This document shows, piece after piece, positions 26,172 through 34,778 of a DNA stretch of 64,000 nucleotides. Each line of letters starts with the position of its first letter. Within the stretch, counting starts at the first letter, position 1. The DNA is from Candidatus Blautia faecipullorum (lineage in GTDB: Bacteria; Bacillota; Clostridia; Lachnospirales; Lachnospiraceae), in NCBI GenBank assembly GCA_019115125.1, contig DXEG01000020.1, positions 1 through 64,000 of the forward strand. The letters run 5' to 3'. The translations under genes were made by a program, and so were the position numbers. Under the pieces are notes generated by a model, which saw nothing but the letters and a program-made list of their open reading frames with translations, was not told the DNA's origin and made no database searches.

Positions 26172-26820
26172 AATTCTGGTGGTTGAGGATGACAGAGCAA
26201 TTTCCGAGCTGCTCTGCATGAATCTGAACGCGGCAGGATATGAAACAGCAGCAGCCTACGACGGGGAGGAAGCCCGCAGGCTGCTGCTGTGGCATGAGGA
26301 CGCGGATCTCGTTCTCCTGGACATTATGCTTCCTGGAAAGGACGGGTTTTCCATAATCGAGGATTTTAAAAGCAGGAATCTTCCGGTGATCTGCCTTACG
26401 GCAAAGGACGACGTAGCTTCCAAGGTAAGGGGCCTGAGACTGGGAGCGGAGGATTATATGGTGAAGCCCTTTGAAATGCTGGAGCTTCTTGTGCGGATCG
26501 AGAAGGTTCTCGAGCGTACAGGCAGAGCAAAAAGATTTCTGGGAATCCGGGACGTTCAGGTGGATCTCAAAAAGCATCAGGTGACGAAGGACGGGACGGC
26601 GGTGAGTCTGAAGCCCATGGAGTACGATCTTTTGGTGCTGCTGCTCCAAAACCGCAATATTGCTCTGGGCAGAGAGGAAATACTGCGCCGGGTGTGGGGA
26701 ACAGAGTTTTTGGGAGAAAGCAGGACAGTGGACGTTCACATAGGACAGCTTCGGAAAAAGCTGGGACTGTCTGAGGAGATCCGGACAATACCCAAGCTGG
26801 GTTACCGCCTGGAGGATTAA
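26161..26820 (+). CDS. OmpR/PhoB family response regulator
   Basis: 219 aa. Receiver with VVEDD, phospho-acceptor D54 in LLDIMLPG and K in MVKPF; winged-helix output from LKPMEYDLLVLL to IPKLGYRLED. The start is TTG 26161, nine bases after AGGAGG (26146-26151) and overlapping the upstream gene by 11 bases; earlier in-frame ATGs lie deep within that gene and would add unrelated sequence. Its kinase partner follows after two bases. Confidence 0.9.
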   Translation: MKNKILVVEDDRAISELLCMNLNAAGYETAAAYDGEEARRLLLWHEDADLVLLDIMLPGKDGFSIIEDFKSRNLPVICLTAKDDVASKVRGLRLGAEDYMVKPFEMLELLVRIEKVLERTGRAKRFLGIRDVQVDLKKHQVTKDGTAVSLKPMEYDLLVLLLQNRNIALGREEILRRVWGTEFLGESRTVDVHIGQLRKKLGLSEEIRTIPKLGYRLED

Positions 26821-26822
26821 AT

Positions 26823-28082
26823 ATGAAGCTATGGAAACAGACGGTAGCCTTAATGCTGGCAACGCTTCTCTGTTCCCTGCTCCTGGTGGGAGGCCTGAGC
26901 CTCTATATTACAGGGAAAAGAGGACTTGAGAATGCCGCGGAGACTTTTGGACGGCAAATGGAAGCAAGCGCGTCTCTGATGAAGGAGTTCTGGGACGCCA
27001 GCCAGTACGGTCAGATGTCGGAAACAGGGAAACGGGCTTATCGGGAGTTTCAGTTCCGGCTGTGTTTTGGGGAGGGATATGCCCTTATCCGAAGAGAGAC
27101 CGGAGAAGCGGAGGAAAACTACACAGGTTATCAGGTGGTGGATTTAGACGCTTTGGAACTGACAGAGAAAAGCGGTGCGGACGACTACCGTCTGCAGTTT
27201 CTTGGAAGGAAAGCTCTTTTGCTTCAGCAGATCTATCTGGATCAGCCGGAAGGCTATCTGCTTCTGTCTGTCAGAGATATCTCGGATATATTCCGGGAGC
27301 TGCGCCGGACGGCGGTAATGTTTTTGGGAATATACAGCAGTATTTTTCTTGCCGCGGGATTTTTTATTTACCGTATGATGAGAAAAACGGTAAGGCGCAT
27401 GGAAACGCTGCAGGAAGTGGCGGGAAAGCAGGAGATGCTCCTTGGGGCTCTGGCTCATGAGATGAAAACACCGCTGACATCCATAATCGGATATTCCGAT
27501 ACGCTCCGCTGTGTGAAGCTGGAAGAAGAACAAAAGGCTCAGGCGCTGGAGCATATCAGCCGGGAGGGCAGGCGTCTGGAGGCGCTTTCCGGCAAGCTGA
27601 TGGAACTGCTGGGCCTGCATCAGAACCAGGCTGTTCATATGATAAATTACCCGGTAAGGGATCTGGTAAACCGTGTAAAGGCTCTGGAAAAGGAGCGTGC
27701 ACAGAGACAGGAGATTCAGTTTATAACAGAATGTGAGGACTTTTCCATGAAAATGGATCCGGAGCTGATGGAGAGCCTCCTTGTAAATCTTATCGACAAT
27801 GCCTTTCATGCAGTGGAGCGGGGAGGAACCGTGAAACTTAAAATATATCGGGAAAAGGGAAGAAAGGTGTTCCAGGTGGAGGATAATGGAGGCGGGATCC
27901 CAAAAAAAGATCTGGAAAAAGTAACGGAGGCTTTTTATATGGTGGATAAATCCAGAAGCCGGCGTTCCGGGGGCGCCGGACTGGGACTTGCTCTGTGCGT
28001 CAGCATTGCCGCTCTGCATAAGGGGAAGCTGACGGTCAGCAGTGAGGAAGGAAAGGGAACGGAGGTAACCGTGCGCTTTTAG
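26823..28082 (+). CDS. Sensor histidine kinase
   Basis: 419 aa. Membrane helices at ~7-30 and ~160-182 flank an extracytoplasmic sensor region. H212 lies in AHEMKTPLTSIIGY. HATPase boxes are NLIDNAFHAV, DNGGGIP and GAGLGLALCVSI. No HAMP domain is obvious; a short linker joins membrane and HisKA. It is coupled to the regulator at 26161. The stimulus is unknown; the following lipoprotein is behind a terminator but could be a target. Confidence 0.92.
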   Translation: MKLWKQTVALMLATLLCSLLLVGGLSLYITGKRGLENAAETFGRQMEASASLMKEFWDASQYGQMSETGKRAYREFQFRLCFGEGYALIRRETGEAEENYTGYQVVDLDALELTEKSGADDYRLQFLGRKALLLQQIYLDQPEGYLLLSVRDISDIFRELRRTAVMFLGIYSSIFLAAGFFIYRMMRKTVRRMETLQEVAGKQEMLLGALAHEMKTPLTSIIGYSDTLRCVKLEEEQKAQALEHISREGRRLEALSGKLMELLGLHQNQAVHMINYPVRDLVNRVKALEKERAQRQEIQFITECEDFSMKMDPELMESLLVNLIDNAFHAVERGGTVKLKIYREKGRKVFQVEDNGGGIPKKDLEKVTEAFYMVDKSRSRRSGGAGLGLALCVSIAALHKGKLTVSSEEGKGTEVTVRF

Positions 28083-28130
28083 AAATTACATTTTGTTTAC
28101 GTTTTCCTGCGTATTTTGGAAAACGGATAT

Positions 28131-28166
28131 GGTATCCTTATTTTATAAGAAGGGTACCTTTTTTTT
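28131..28166 (+). terminator. Intrinsic terminator of the kinase operon
   Basis: GGTATCCTT pairs with AAGGGTACC (one G-T pair) and is followed by eight T. Confidence 0.9.
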
Positions 28167-28217
28167 CGCAAATAGTATTCCGTGAAAGAGGTTTCGTATA
28201 GAGAATGGAGGATGCTT

Positions 28218-29576
28218 ATGAAAAAAAGAAAAGTTTATGCGGCAATAGGAGCGCTGGCGGCTGCGGCGATGCTGGGAAGCTCCGGCTGCGAACAGATGGT
28301 GAAATCGGCGGTGGTGGAGGAATACAGCGGCGACAGCGGAAGTGCCGGCCTGACCGGAAGCAGTCAGGCGGAGGATACGGGGGAGATTATACAAAAAACA
28401 GTGTCCCAGCAGGTTGAGGCCCCGGAAATATATGAAGCCACGCTGACCACAGAGCTTAGAAGCGCGGGGCGGAAGAATAAGGAAGAGCCTATGAAATTCA
28501 CCCTTACAGCCAGGGCGCCTGTAGAAGTCCCCCAGACAGACGCGTTTTTGATAAAGGGCGTTAAAAGGGCCTCCGGTTCCATAGAGGCGGTTGAAAAAAT
28601 GCTCTATGTGATCGGTGAGGCTCAGGCTTTGGATCAGCAGGAAGCCCCCATTTCATTGGATCCTGATGAGGAAAGCGGAGAGGGAACCTTTGCGGCGGCG
28701 GATATTCCCTACAGGTATGCATATGACACAGGCTCCGGCGGACAGTATTTTAGCTGCTGGTTTGACGCCTCAAAGATGCCGGAAACAGAGCAGGATGCGG
28801 AATTGTGGCAGTCGTCCCTGTTTGAGCAGGCTGCCGCAGGAAACGGGCGAGTGGAAAGATCACAGGCGGAGGAGCTTGTAGAAAAGATGGGGATTCAGGA
28901 TTTCCATGTCGTCTCAGAACTTCACGAGAACATGCCCCGGGACGGAAAAAACGGCCCTGTTGCCCGGGATGTCTTTTACTTTGAAAGGGCGACAGAGGGC
29001 ATCCCGGTAAACTATGTGCAGGAGCGCCAGCTCCCTGTTTATGAGAAAGCGGCTTCTTTTATGGATGAGGACGGAACCGTCACACAGGCGCAGGAGAAAG
29101 CATGGATGCAGGAGAGTCTGTCTGTGGAGTACGCGGCAGGCGTGCTGCGCGGCTTCCAGTACAGCGGCAGTCTGGAAATTACAGATCTGTCCGACGAAAA
29201 ACAATTCCTTCTTCCCTTTGCGGAGATTAAGGATATCTTTGAAAAGACGATAGCTGTGCAGATGATGTCGGAGGAAAATCCCTTCTCCCTGTCGTCTGAG
29301 GACGGAGGAAGCTATACCCGTTATCCCTCCCCGGATGCGGACTCCGTGGAAATGACGATTACAAAGGTAAGGCTTGGCTACATGAGAATAAGAGAGGAGG
29401 GGGACAGCGAAAGCGGGCTTTTGATCCCGGTCTGGGATTTTTATGGAGAATGGACGGCGCAGATATCAGGAGAAGACGGAACGGCAGGGACGGCCGCCCT
29501 GGAGGAGGAATACGTCCCCATGCTGACTATTGACGCCAGAGACGGCTCCGTCATACAGAGGAAGATGGGGTGGTAA
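28218..29576 (+). CDS. Putative lipoprotein, DUF6034-like
   Basis: 452 aa secreted protein. The signal peptide MKKRKVYAAIGALAAAAMLG ends in SSGC, an imperfect lipobox, so lipid anchoring is likely but not certain. The mature part is acidic, with no enzyme motif I recognise. Layout and composition recall DUF6034 proteins of Lachnospiraceae (recollection, not a search). ATG 28218 follows GGAGGA. The last 36 bases and the downstream flank form the left copy of the 91-bp repeat bounding the AT-rich island. Confidence 0.6.
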   Translation: MKKRKVYAAIGALAAAAMLGSSGCEQMVKSAVVEEYSGDSGSAGLTGSSQAEDTGEIIQKTVSQQVEAPEIYEATLTTELRSAGRKNKEEPMKFTLTARAPVEVPQTDAFLIKGVKRASGSIEAVEKMLYVIGEAQALDQQEAPISLDPDEESGEGTFAAADIPYRYAYDTGSGGQYFSCWFDASKMPETEQDAELWQSSLFEQAAAGNGRVERSQAEELVEKMGIQDFHVVSELHENMPRDGKNGPVARDVFYFERATEGIPVNYVQERQLPVYEKAASFMDEDGTVTQAQEKAWMQESLSVEYAAGVLRGFQYSGSLEITDLSDEKQFLLPFAEIKDIFEKTIAVQMMSEENPFSLSSEDGGSYTRYPSPDADSVEMTITKVRLGYMRIREEGDSESGLLIPVWDFYGEWTAQISGEDGTAGTAALEEEYVPMLTIDARDGSVIQRKMGW

Positions 29577-29631
29577 AAACAGAACATGAAAAAAGAACAT
29601 GTTTCTTGATTTTTTATCATAGTGGAAAAAT
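29541..29631 (+). repeat. Left 91-bp direct repeat bounding the AT-rich island (attL-like)
   Basis: Covers the end and stop codon of the lipoprotein gene plus 55 bases downstream, including a weak terminator-like AACATG...CATGTT stem with TTTTTT. It is identical to 34779-34869 except at 29600 (T here, C at 34838). The flanks diverge immediately on both sides. Confidence 0.95.
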
Positions 29632-30038
29632 AGAAGTTATCTAAAAAGTTACTAAAATAATATAAAGGGAATAAAATACCCGGGGAGTAGAATGAATGTT
29701 TGCTTTCCGGGTTTTATTAAGAAAGATTTATGAGTAAAAAAGAATAAGTATTTTATAATTTATATAAGTTGATGAGTCGCTTGTGCAACCTGATTATAAC
29801 TGGCGGTAACATTTATGAAAGACTTGAGGACGGGTAGATAGTATTCATTGTAGGAAAATTTTTGAATAGAGAAGAGAAATCCATATATATTTAATACATA
29901 TATATATTTAATAATAGAGATCAATCTTAAAAATTGAATTCATGTTTCCTATAGGTGGTGGTAGTAGTTTCGACTTTTAAAAACAAAAGTCAAAAAAACC
30001 TATTATATAATATATTAAAGTTGTTTTGGGAGTATAAA
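29632..30038. other. AT-rich island end without a recognisable gene
   Basis: About 400 bases, very AT-rich with runs of TATATA. The longest ATG-started frame I noticed is only 21 codons (29772-29837, no convincing Shine-Dalgarno site). No integrase or excisionase fragment is seen. The 3' end of the Xre gene abuts it. Confidence 0.6.
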
Positions 30039-30404
30039 TCAGTATTTATGCTGGTTAGCGCATTCCATATCTTGTTGTTCTAATAAAGCATCAATGATTT
30101 TTCTAATAGTAATTAATGTTGTTGGAGTACATTTCTTTAATTTGTTTGCAATTTCTGTATTTATTAATTCATCACTTTTGGCATATGGCGTATCTAAGAG
30201 AAAAAAGTCCAGATTTTTTTCTAGGACATTTGAAATTTTTAGCAACATAGAAAGACTAACTTTCGTTTGTCCGATTTCTATATGGCTCATATGGTTGTTG
30301 GAGCAACCAACTAAAGCGCCTAAGTCTGCTTGGCTTAATCCTTTTTCAAGACGTGCTGTTTTAATGCGTTGTCCGATTTTAATATAATCTATTTCTGGTA
30401 ACAT
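30039..30404 (-). CDS. Xre/HipB-like helix-turn-helix regulator of the island
   Basis: 121 aa. An N-terminal Cro/CI-type HTH (IGQRIKTARLEKGLSQADLGALVGCSNNHMSHIEIG) is followed by a short helical tail. ATG 30404 is chosen because GGAG at 30414-30417 is nine bases upstream; two earlier in-frame ATGs (30413, 30419) overlap that site. It is divergent from the five-gene operon, with a set of GATGCAA-type half sites between them, so it is probably the island's own repressor or activator. Confidence 0.85.
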   Translation of the reverse strand: MLPEIDYIKIGQRIKTARLEKGLSQADLGALVGCSNNHMSHIEIGQTKVSLSMLLKISNVLEKNLDFFLLDTPYAKSDELINTEIANKLKKCTPTTLITIRKIIDALLEQQDMECANQHKY

Positions 30405-30670
30405 TTCAATCATCTCCATATATCTTTTAGCACTGTTCGATTTATAGATCTACATTGTGATTTTTTAGGGTGGAGTACATTTATTTTTAACCTGAGCAAG
30501 TCATTATTAGATTGAAATTCCTGTTAAGACAATTAAAAGTCTAATAAATTTAGCGTTTAAGTTAACTAATTAAATGTAAAAAGAAAAGATAAGAAATTTG
30601 TTTTGGGTATTACTTATTTCTACTTTTGTATATTATAGGATAGTTAAAGGTGCATCACAACAAACTAAAA

Positions 30671-30717
30671 ATGCAACTTGCATCCATAGATGCAATGATG
30701 TATAATTATAGATGCAA
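30671..30717 (+). promoter_or_regulatory. Island promoter covered by an array of GATGCAA half-sites
   Basis: The promoter is TTGCAT (30678-30683), 17-base spacer, TATAAT (30701-30706). A perfect palindrome TTGCATC-N4-GATGCAA (30678-30695) covers the -35 box. A further copy ATGCAA (30671-30676) forms ATGCAA-C-TTGCAT, and another GATGCAA lies at 30711-30717 after the -10. This looks like a multi-site operator for the divergent Xre protein. Confidence 0.8.
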
Positions 30718-30844
30718 ACTGCACTAAATAGATGAGTAGGAGTTAATAAGTAACCTAATAATATATTTATGAACACAAAACTTGTCTATTCATGTTTTAA
30801 ATAAGCACAAAGATTTTATTTTGTTTTGGAAAAGAGGTAGGGGA

Positions 30845-31267
30845 ATGTTAGAAGATGCAATAAAGAAACTAGATAAACTAAATAAAGCACAATTAGAAGA
30901 ATATATTGATAAAATGAAAAATAAAATCAATTTAGCAGAAAACCGTTTTTTGTTTGGATATGCTATGCTTAGATTGAATAGATTGGATTTAGCGTATGAT
31001 TATCTTAAAGAGTTTATCGAAAATAAAGATTCTACTATTTCGTTATCTAAAAAATATGACCTTATACCAGATGGTTGTGGTGGATTTACTCTTGTTGAAA
31101 GTGATGGAGCAGCATGTGATGGGCTTTGTGGATGTTGCATTTGTCTTTTGCCTGTATTTATGACGAAGAATATTGGTCTGCCAGATGAGTGTTGTATGTG
31201 GGTGTACGCACCTTGTAAATGGCTGTGTTGTAATCCTTGTATAGATTTTTTGCAGGGTAATCCATGA
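30845..31267 (+). CDS. Small TPR-like protein with cysteine-rich tail
   Basis: 140 aa, not recognised as a named family. Residues ~1-65 are helical and look like a tetratricopeptide pair (FLFGYAMLRLNRLDLAYDYLKEFI). The C-terminal ~60 residues hold twelve cysteines in clusters (CDGLCGCCIC, ECC, PCKWLCCNPC), which could bind zinc or Fe-S, or be lipidated. Codon use is AT-rich like the rest of the island. ATG 30845 follows AGGTAGGGGA; a TTG at 30782 would extend it without a ribosome site. It is first gene of the operon. Confidence 0.75.
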   Translation: MLEDAIKKLDKLNKAQLEEYIDKMKNKINLAENRFLFGYAMLRLNRLDLAYDYLKEFIENKDSTISLSKKYDLIPDGCGGFTLVESDGAACDGLCGCCICLLPVFMTKNIGLPDECCMWVYAPCKWLCCNPCIDFLQGNP

Positions 31268-31293
31268 GTTTAGGGGAAGGATAACGGAGATAA

Positions 31294-32187
31294 ATGTGGG
31301 GATACGTAATAGCCGATAAAATGAATATGTTAATAAAAGATTATTATACATATCATAATGTATATTGTAGTTTATGTGATGCAATTGGAAAAAGATATGG
31401 GCTTTTTTTTAGATCCATGCTAAGTTATGATATTGCTTTTTTGGTAATATGCTTGGACTCCATAGAGCAGGAGGAAGAACGAAGAGAATTTCGTTGCCCG
31501 GTGAATCCGTTTAAAAAGAGAGTATCTAGTTTCTCACAGCGTTCTTTAAATTACGGCGCATTTATTAATTATTATCTTGTATTAAAAAAACTAGAAGATG
31601 ATATAAGAGATGATAATTCAAAAATAAAAAGAATTATATATTATGTTCTAAAAAAAAATCGAAAATATCAAAAAGACTATCTCGTTTACCATGAGAAATT
31701 AGAGAAATATGAGGCATATTTAAGGAAACTGGTAAAATTAGAGGATGAGAGTACAGGGTTTGATGATCTTACAAATACATTTGGAAATTACTTTGCGGGA
31801 CTTTTTGTAGCTTATTTAGATATTTTTGAAATAGGTGACTCTGCGTTTTATAATTCATTTTTTCTATTTGCTTTCAATTTAGGTAAGTGGATTTATTTAA
31901 TGGATGCATATGAGGATTTTCATAAAGACATAAGGAGAAACAAATATAATTTGATCTCAGATATGATTAAAAGAGATGATTCAACAAATAAAATTGCTGT
32001 ACACAAAAAAATTCAGGGTATCAATGGAATGCTAATTTACAATATGCGAAAAGAACTAGACAATATAGTTTTTGATAAACATAGAGCTATTATTGAAAAC
32101 ATTATTGGATACGGTTGTTTTCTTACTTACAGAAAAATCTTAGAGAACCAATATCCGGAAATAAGAAGTGAAATTCTGAAATCATAG
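31294..32187 (+). CDS. DUF5685 family protein, isoprenoid-synthase-like motifs
   Basis: 297 aa, mostly helical. The start (MWGYVIADKMNMLIKDYYTY, then YCSLCDAIGKRYG) matches DUF5685 as I know it. Two acidic motifs stand out: DDIRDD at residues 102-107 and DAYEDFHKD from 204, the latter in KWIYLMDAYEDFHKDIRRNK. Their form and ~100-residue spacing recall the two Asp-rich motifs of head-to-head prenyl synthases (squalene/phytoene synthase type; ~120 apart there). That an isoprenoid-synthase fold is present is my inference, not established. ATG 31294 follows ACGGAGA, 26 bases after the Cys-rich gene. Confidence 0.72.
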   Translation: MWGYVIADKMNMLIKDYYTYHNVYCSLCDAIGKRYGLFFRSMLSYDIAFLVICLDSIEQEEERREFRCPVNPFKKRVSSFSQRSLNYGAFINYYLVLKKLEDDIRDDNSKIKRIIYYVLKKNRKYQKDYLVYHEKLEKYEAYLRKLVKLEDESTGFDDLTNTFGNYFAGLFVAYLDIFEIGDSAFYNSFFLFAFNLGKWIYLMDAYEDFHKDIRRNKYNLISDMIKRDDSTNKIAVHKKIQGINGMLIYNMRKELDNIVFDKHRAIIENIIGYGCFLTYRKILENQYPEIRSEILKS

Positions 32188-32212
32188 ATACGCTATAATC
32201 AGGGAATAGATA

Positions 32213-32830
32213 ATGTTGAAGTTTGAGGGAATGATTTTATCAGTAATATATGTGGTGTTAGGTTTTGCAGTGTGTAGCATATTTGTATCAATTACTGCGG
32301 ATAAATTTTGTGGCAGAAAACTACTTCATATATTAATGGCAAATTGGTGGTTTATAAGATTGAGATACATGTCAGAGCATTTGCTTATTTTAGGACCATT
32401 ATTATTTGTGATAATAAATAGTGTATATAGTTATAAAAAAGACAGCGGAAATATGGGAATGCCATTGTTCGCGGTAGCGTTATCGATATTTAGTTTTGCT
32501 ACAGTTTTTGATGACAAATATTTATTACCATCAACGATTGCAGTTTTAGTATTAGGTTATGCGGATTCGGGGGCAGCCTTGGCAGGCAGAATATATCAAA
32601 AAAAGAATAAGTTGGAGTTTAAAAAAAGTTCAGTAGGATTGATAGCGTTTTTTCTTATAACAGTGGTAACAGTTGTTGCCGTATTGGGAGAATACCACGA
32701 GCAGTTTCATACGGTGAAAATAATTTGCTTTTCCTTATTTCTAGCTTGTTCTGAAAGATGGATTTTTCCAAAGTATGATAACTTGGTTGTACCATTGATC
32801 GCATTTTTTCTATTTTACAAATTTTATTAG
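32213..32830 (+). CDS. Polyprenol/phytol kinase-like membrane protein (VTE5/dolichol kinase type)
   Basis: 205 aa with about six membrane helices. Two features match the CTP-dependent dolichol/phytol kinase family: the early RKLLHI motif (in FCGRKLLHILMANWW) and the later YADSGAALAGRIYQKKN followed by KKSSVGLIAFF, equivalent to the GDxxAxLxGxxxG...KSxxGxxAFF block of those enzymes. Such proteins phosphorylate prenols such as phytol or dolichol at the membrane. It sits directly before a DUF92 gene, the same pairing of functions as plant VTE5 and VTE6. Family assignment is moderate; the substrate is unknown. Confidence 0.65.
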   Translation: MLKFEGMILSVIYVVLGFAVCSIFVSITADKFCGRKLLHILMANWWFIRLRYMSEHLLILGPLLFVIINSVYSYKKDSGNMGMPLFAVALSIFSFATVFDDKYLLPSTIAVLVLGYADSGAALAGRIYQKKNKLEFKKSSVGLIAFFLITVVTVVAVLGEYHEQFHTVKIICFSLFLACSERWIFPKYDNLVVPLIAFFLFYKFY

Positions 32831-32860
32831 TGGTAAAGTAAACGGGAGATTACTAAGGTA

Positions 32861-33616
32861 ATGCTATTGAACTTTTTTGTAAATATAATGGCTGGTATGA
32901 TTGCGTATAGGCACCGCTTCTTGAGTAAAAAAGGCACATTTATGGCTTTTGTAATAGGAATTATAGTTTTTCAAATGAGTAGAAAAAGCTATATTTATTT
33001 GATGTGTTTCTTTATGTTTACAGTGATGATCGAACATTTTCTTGCTAAGACAAAAAGAGATAGTTTTAGAACAGCTAAACAAGTCATATGTAATAGTCTG
33101 CCCGCATTCTTAGTGCTTTGTGTATACGCTTATGTGAAACAAGAAAAATATTTGCTTATATATACATGTTTACTTAGCAGTAGTTTTGCTGATAGTATTG
33201 CTTCGGTTGTTGGCGGGAATTATGCAAAGAGGGTATATTCTGTTTTATCATTACAGGAAGTGGAGCGTGGGTTATCTGGTGGAGTAAGTTTAATTGGCAC
33301 AGTTTCTGGTGCATGTGCAACGTTTGTAATGGGGGTAATTTATTCTCTTTCTAATCAGTGTACAAATATACAGCAAATTATATGTATTGTTGTATCGGGA
33401 ACTATTGGGATGGTTTTTGATAGTGTGCTTGGAGCATCCCTCCAGAAGAAATATAAATGTCGTGTATGTGGAAGAGTAACGGAAAATAATCAACAATGTC
33501 AATATTGTGGAGGAGAAAAGCTGCTGATACATAAATACCAATTTATGAACAATAATGAAGTGAATTTAATTTCAAACATTATTTTATTAATTTTATTGAT
33601 ATGTATTTTAAAATGA
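32861..33616 (+). CDS. DUF92/VTE6-like membrane protein (prenyl-phosphate kinase family)
   Basis: 251 aa with about six membrane helices. The DUF92 signatures are clear: LSKKGTFMAFVIGIIVF, SSSFADSIASVVGG, GLSGGVSLIGTVSG, MVFDSVLGASLQKKYKC, then a zinc-ribbon-like pair (CRVC, CQYC) and a closing NNNEVNLISNII. The plant DUF92 protein VTE6 converts phytyl phosphate to phytyl diphosphate, so this one may make a prenyl diphosphate from the product of the preceding gene. Rare in gut Clostridia to my knowledge. Confidence 0.82.
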   Translation: MLLNFFVNIMAGMIAYRHRFLSKKGTFMAFVIGIIVFQMSRKSYIYLMCFFMFTVMIEHFLAKTKRDSFRTAKQVICNSLPAFLVLCVYAYVKQEKYLLIYTCLLSSSFADSIASVVGGNYAKRVYSVLSLQEVERGLSGGVSLIGTVSGACATFVMGVIYSLSNQCTNIQQIICIVVSGTIGMVFDSVLGASLQKKYKCRVCGRVTENNQQCQYCGGEKLLIHKYQFMNNNEVNLISNIILLILLICILK

Positions 33617-33704
33617 GAATGGACACTAGAAAAACTGTTATAAATTTTTTTGATTTTTATATTGAGCCATATTATTAACAAAAATATAGGAAGGGGAAAG
33701 ACGC

Positions 33705-34688
33705 ATGGAAAAAGAAAAAACAATTGAGTATTTGCAGGATGTGTATAATTTGCAAATACAACAACGGATTGCAGAGAATGCTTTGACTAAAATTGATGCT
33801 GATAGAAATAAGCAGATAGAAGATATTAGATTTAGTGAGAAAAAAAGAACAGTTAAATATGTAAGCCAATATATATGGATTATAGCCTTTATTACTGGTA
33901 TATTATTTTTGGGATTTTGTGTTTTTTTAAACGGGTTATATAATAAAGAGCTCAGCCAAACAGAAAATAGAGTTTCCTATTATTCTAATTCAGAAACCTA
34001 TGACGAATTCTATCTTAATGGCGCGAAAAATGATTTGAGTAGAGCTCAAAACGACCAAAAATATTTTTCGATATCTTACGCACTAGGTATTATAGTAATA
34101 GTATTTTCGGTAATAGCTTACATACTAACAGAAATAAAAAAACGGAATGAGCAAAAATTAACTAATGCTTATGTAATGTTGATTCACGAAAAATCTCAGA
34201 ACAAATTGGAAATACTAAACAAAAATCGTTTTGTTTTAGCAAATTCCAAAAGTGAAATTGATGATGCTTTGAATAAACTATACTCTCTTAACATCATTTA
34301 TAAAAAATATAGAGATATGGAAGCCTGTGGTATGTTTCTTGAGTATTTGTTATCAGGAAGAGCTCAGGCGCTTGAGGCTACACAAGGCTATGTTGGGGCA
34401 TATTCGCTTTATGAAGATGAATTATTTCGGGGCGTGATTAGAGATAAATTGGATCAAGTTTTACAAAATCAGCGTATCCTTATAAAAGGACAAAATGAAA
34501 TAAAAGCTTCTTTGCATTCCATTGAAAATGGAATTGAGCGTGTTTGCAACGAGTTGTCTAATATAAAAGGAGGAATAAATAAGTTGACGCAAGCTACAGA
34601 AGTAAATAATTTTTATAATGCCGTTGCAGCATATAATACCATGGTAACAAGACGGATTACGGAACATTATTATGATAATAATATATAA
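33705..34688 (+). CDS. Coiled-coil membrane protein of unknown function
   Basis: 327 aa. An N-terminal coiled coil (~1-45) is followed by a membrane helix (~52-75), a short loop (~76-120), a second helix (~125-147) and a long C-terminal coiled coil. The C-terminal motif (NKLYSLNIIYKKYRDM, then FLEYLLSGRAQAL and GAYSLYEDELFRGVI) belongs to a widespread group of uncharacterised Firmicutes proteins with a similar domain. It is last in the operon; AGGAAGGGGAAAG precedes ATG 33705. It may scaffold the cassette at the membrane. Confidence 0.75.
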   Translation: MEKEKTIEYLQDVYNLQIQQRIAENALTKIDADRNKQIEDIRFSEKKRTVKYVSQYIWIIAFITGILFLGFCVFLNGLYNKELSQTENRVSYYSNSETYDEFYLNGAKNDLSRAQNDQKYFSISYALGIIVIVFSVIAYILTEIKKRNEQKLTNAYVMLIHEKSQNKLEILNKNRFVLANSKSEIDDALNKLYSLNIIYKKYRDMEACGMFLEYLLSGRAQALEATQGYVGAYSLYEDELFRGVIRDKLDQVLQNQRILIKGQNEIKASLHSIENGIERVCNELSNIKGGINKLTQATEVNNFYNAVAAYNTMVTRRITEHYYDNNI

Positions 34689-34734
34689 TTTTCGATATGT
34701 TTAGCGTGCAGAATATTTTGGTCTATAAATGTGA

Positions 34735-34773
34735 AACAGCAGTCTGGGAAGTTATTTACAGGCTGCTGTTTTT
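34735..34773 (+). terminator. Terminator of the island operon
   Basis: AACAGCAG (34735-34742) pairs with CTGCTGTT (34763-34770), followed by TTT. It lies five bases before the right direct repeat. Confidence 0.8.
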
Positions 34774-34778
34774 ATCTG

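Noticed and set aside
29772-29837. 21-codon open frame in the island's left end
   Set aside because: No convincing ribosome site, no recognisable motif, and short frames are expected by chance.
29632-34778. Island as a classic integrative element with its own integrase
   Set aside because: All sizeable frames are accounted for by the Xre gene and the five-gene operon; no recombinase motif appears on either strand.
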